Shown here: piece after piece, positions 62,348 through 64,000 of the stretch
Layout: each line of letters begins with the position of its first letter
Numbering within the stretch: the first letter of the stretch is position 1
Source: Spirulina major PCC 6313
GTDB taxonomy: Bacteria > Cyanobacteriota > Cyanobacteriia > Cyanobacteriales > Spirulinaceae
Assembly: GCF_001890765.1 (NCBI RefSeq)
Contig: NZ_KV878783.1
Location: 4,678,771-4,742,770 of the forward strand
Length of the DNA: 64,000 nt
Direction: 5' to 3'
Program-made: the position numbers and the translations under genes
The notes under the pieces: model-generated
Told to the model about the DNA's origin: nothing
Database searches by the model: none
Seen by the model: the letters and a program-made list of their open reading frames with translations, nothing else

Positions 62348-64000
62348 ATGAGTCTTGAAAAAAAATCCCAGTTATCCCATGCCAAGCAATGGAATTCAAA
62401 AAAGGTATTCGTACTGATTGCCTTAATTGTTTTGGGATTTTTGGGGAACTACTATAAGATTTCTTTATTTTTTGGTGTTGATTTTATTTTCGGAGAAATT
62501 GCAGTTTTTCTCGTTCTGTACTTTTATGGCTGGATGTGGGGCAGTCTGGCCGGACTGGTGGCTGGTTTTTGTACCTATATTTTGTGGAATCATCCCTATG
62601 CGGTGATCATTTTTACCCTTGAAGCTATTTTTGTGGGATGGGGGTTACAGCGCCGCCAGTGGAACATGGTTTCCTTGGTTTTATTCTATTGGCTATTGAT
62701 CGGCATTCCACTGGTGGTGATTTTTTATGGTGGCCTCTTGCCGATGTCCACCAATGGTGTCATTTTAGTGGCCCTAAAACAACCCGTTAATGCGATCGCC
62801 AACGTCTTAATAGCGCAATTATTCATTTATTTACTGCCCCTCTTTCCTTATTTTAAATATCAACGTTCCCATGGCACTCGCCTCTTTCAGGAATTATTGC
62901 TCACTGTTTTTATAGCCTTTGTCTTTTTCCCATCTCTCTTTGTGATGGTCCTTAATGCTCAACAGTCTTTGACGAACTTAGAAACTGAAATTCAAACCGA
63001 ATTAGACGTAGCATCCTACCCTTTAATTAATAATCTTAATTTTTGGTACGACCAGCATGAAGATGCGATCGCCAACCTCACAACCGCTAGCCAAACGGCC
63101 ACCCCAGAACAACTGCAACTCGCATTGAGAACAACGCAACAAAACCTACCCTCCCTCAGCCAAATCACACTGTGGGATGGCAATCAAAACACCATCGCCA
63201 GCACCTCCCCCCTAGACACCCCCAACCTCACACCGTTCACCCCCCCCCTAGACACCCTCAAGCAACCCCAAGCCCGTTTAGAGCTTGGGACGAGCGATCG
63301 CCCCCCCCAACTGCACTTTTACTATCCCGTCCTCGCGGATCTCGACCCATCCACCACCGCCCCCCCCGTCATCCATGCCCGGCTCAACCTCCAGCATGTC
63401 ACCGAACTCCTCCGCAGCAAAAACAGGATCGGGAACCTCCAAGCCATTCTCCTCACCCAAAGCAACGAACTGATCACCACCAGTTACCCCTTAGCCGAAG
63501 CCCAAAAAATGATCTCCGAAGGGGAGATTCGCCAGGTTAATGAGCACATTGTTCACTGGCTGCCAGAACCCCGTCCCAACGTCCCGATCATGACTCGATG
63601 GCGGCAGTCGTTCTACAGCACAGACTTAACCATGGGCAATCAACTGCCCTGGATTTTACGGGTACAAATCGCCACCACCAACCATATCAACGGCCTCGAG
63701 CGCATCTACATCCGATCTTTGGCAATGATTTTAGCGATCGTCGGAATTGCCCTCGCCATTGCCACCCTCCTCAGCCGCCGTTTTAGTCGTCCCCTCCTCA
63801 ACCTTGCCAAACTGACCACCAACCTCCCGGCCAAACTCTTTGACACCTCAACCCCCCTTCAACCTTTCGGCAGTCAGACCACCTACATCCACGAGATCAA
63901 AATCCTCACGGAAAATTTCAACCTGATGGCCCACGCCCTCCGGCAAAAGTTTGACGAACTACAACAAACCAAAAGCAGCCTCGAAGACCGCGTCCAAGAG
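62348..64000 (+). CDS. membrane sensor protein, C-terminus cut by window edge
   Basis: Open from ATG 62348 to the right edge (551 codons). Residues 20-200 hold about six hydrophobic segments ('VFVLIALIVLGFLGNYYKIS', 'FVLLYFYGW'-like FLVLYFYGWMWGSLAGLV), a MASE-like membrane sensor. Residue ~205 onwards has another TM, followed by an external ~260-residue region rich in Gln/Thr/Pro. A final TM is 'IYIRSLAMILAIVGIALAIA'. Then a HAMP-like segment ('LLSRRFSRPLLNLAKLTTNL') and a coiled coil ('LMAHALRQKFDELQQTKSSL'). The output domain (histidine kinase, GGDEF or cyclase) lies beyond the window. The linker 'LQQTKSSLEDRVQE' is typical ahead of any of these. Confidence 0.75.
   Translation, partial: MSLEKKSQLSHAKQWNSKKVFVLIALIVLGFLGNYYKISLFFGVDFIFGEIAVFLVLYFYGWMWGSLAGLVAGFCTYILWNHPYAVIIFTLEAIFVGWGLQRRQWNMVSLVLFYWLLIGIPLVVIFYGGLLPMSTNGVILVALKQPVNAIANVLIAQLFIYLLPLFPYFKYQRSHGTRLFQELLLTVFIAFVFFPSLFVMVLNAQQSLTNLETEIQTELDVASYPLINNLNFWYDQHEDAIANLTTASQTATPEQLQLALRTTQQNLPSLSQITLWDGNQNTIASTSPLDTPNLTPFTPPLDTLKQPQARLELGTSDRPPQLHFYYPVLADLDPSTTAPPVIHARLNLQHVTELLRSKNRIGNLQAILLTQSNELITTSYPLAEAQKMISEGEIRQVNEHIVHWLPEPRPNVPIMTRWRQSFYSTDLTMGNQLPWILRVQIATTNHINGLERIYIRSLAMILAIVGIALAIATLLSRRFSRPLLNLAKLTTNLPAKLFDTSTPLQPFGSQTTYIHEIKILTENFNLMAHALRQKFDELQQTKSSLEDRVQE

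Overview
The window is cyanobacterial chromosome. The 8-bp palindrome GCGATCGC (HIP1) is scattered through almost every gene, and the gene set is that of an oxygenic phototroph: crtR (beta-carotene hydroxylase), sqdB (sulfolipid synthesis), menA and menF (phylloquinone pathway), guaB3, a PlsY-like/PEP-synthase fusion and a PEP-CTERM protein. The genus cannot be fixed from the sequence alone.

Layout. (1) 1-20903, all on the minus strand: a contractile injection system (CIS, phage-tail-like) operon, read leftward from a tail-fibre-like gene at 20903 through a coiled-coil protein, a DUF4255 cap protein, two sheaths, a tube, a tail-assembly chaperone, a second tube, a 1367-aa repeat protein, a LysM protein, gpD-, gpV- and gp25-like proteins, two baseplate-J-like proteins and a gpI-like protein cut by the left edge. 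No AAA+ ATPase of the Afp15 type is visible; it may lie beyond the edge. The chaperone gene appears to use a -1 ribosomal frameshift. (2) 20904-28055: a mobile-element-scarred stretch. A beta-helix surface-protein pseudogene is split by two IS200/IS605-derived elements, each placed directly 3' of TTAC. A polar amino-acid ABC transporter (two permeases and a binding protein) follows, then repeats and a tnpB relic. (3) 28056-38470: housekeeping genes (miaA, a PEP-CTERM gene, crtR, a glycosyltransferase, guaB3, a DUF433/PIN toxin-antitoxin pair, hypB, a methyltransferase, sqdB). (4) 38683-50212: a PlsY/PEP-synthase fusion split by a 902-bp IS1-family insertion with an 8-bp target duplication, then a rhomboid protease, a glycosyltransferase, an ABC exporter with an unexpected histidine-kinase-like tail, and divergent menA/menF. 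(5) 50310-56350: an accessory island with a second copy of the small IS605-type element, a fused oligopeptide-type ABC ATPase, a PemK-type toxin-antitoxin pair, a HaeII-like restriction-modification pair that looks like an integron gene cassette with its own attC site, an array of four dyads, and mazEF. (6) 56480-64000: an MDR oxidoreductase divergent from a TetR regulator with two perfect operators between them, a PhzF protein, a DppC-type permease, Nnr (NAD(P)HX repair), and a membrane sensor cut by the right edge.

The most notable observations are the attC-bearing HaeII-like cassette in a window with no integrase, the frameshifted CIS chaperone, the 1367-aa repeat protein whose opposite strand reads as pentapeptide repeats, the TTAC-targeted small elements whose removal restores the broken gene, and the HisKA-like domain on the ABC exporter. 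No searches were run; family calls rest on recognised motifs and gene order.
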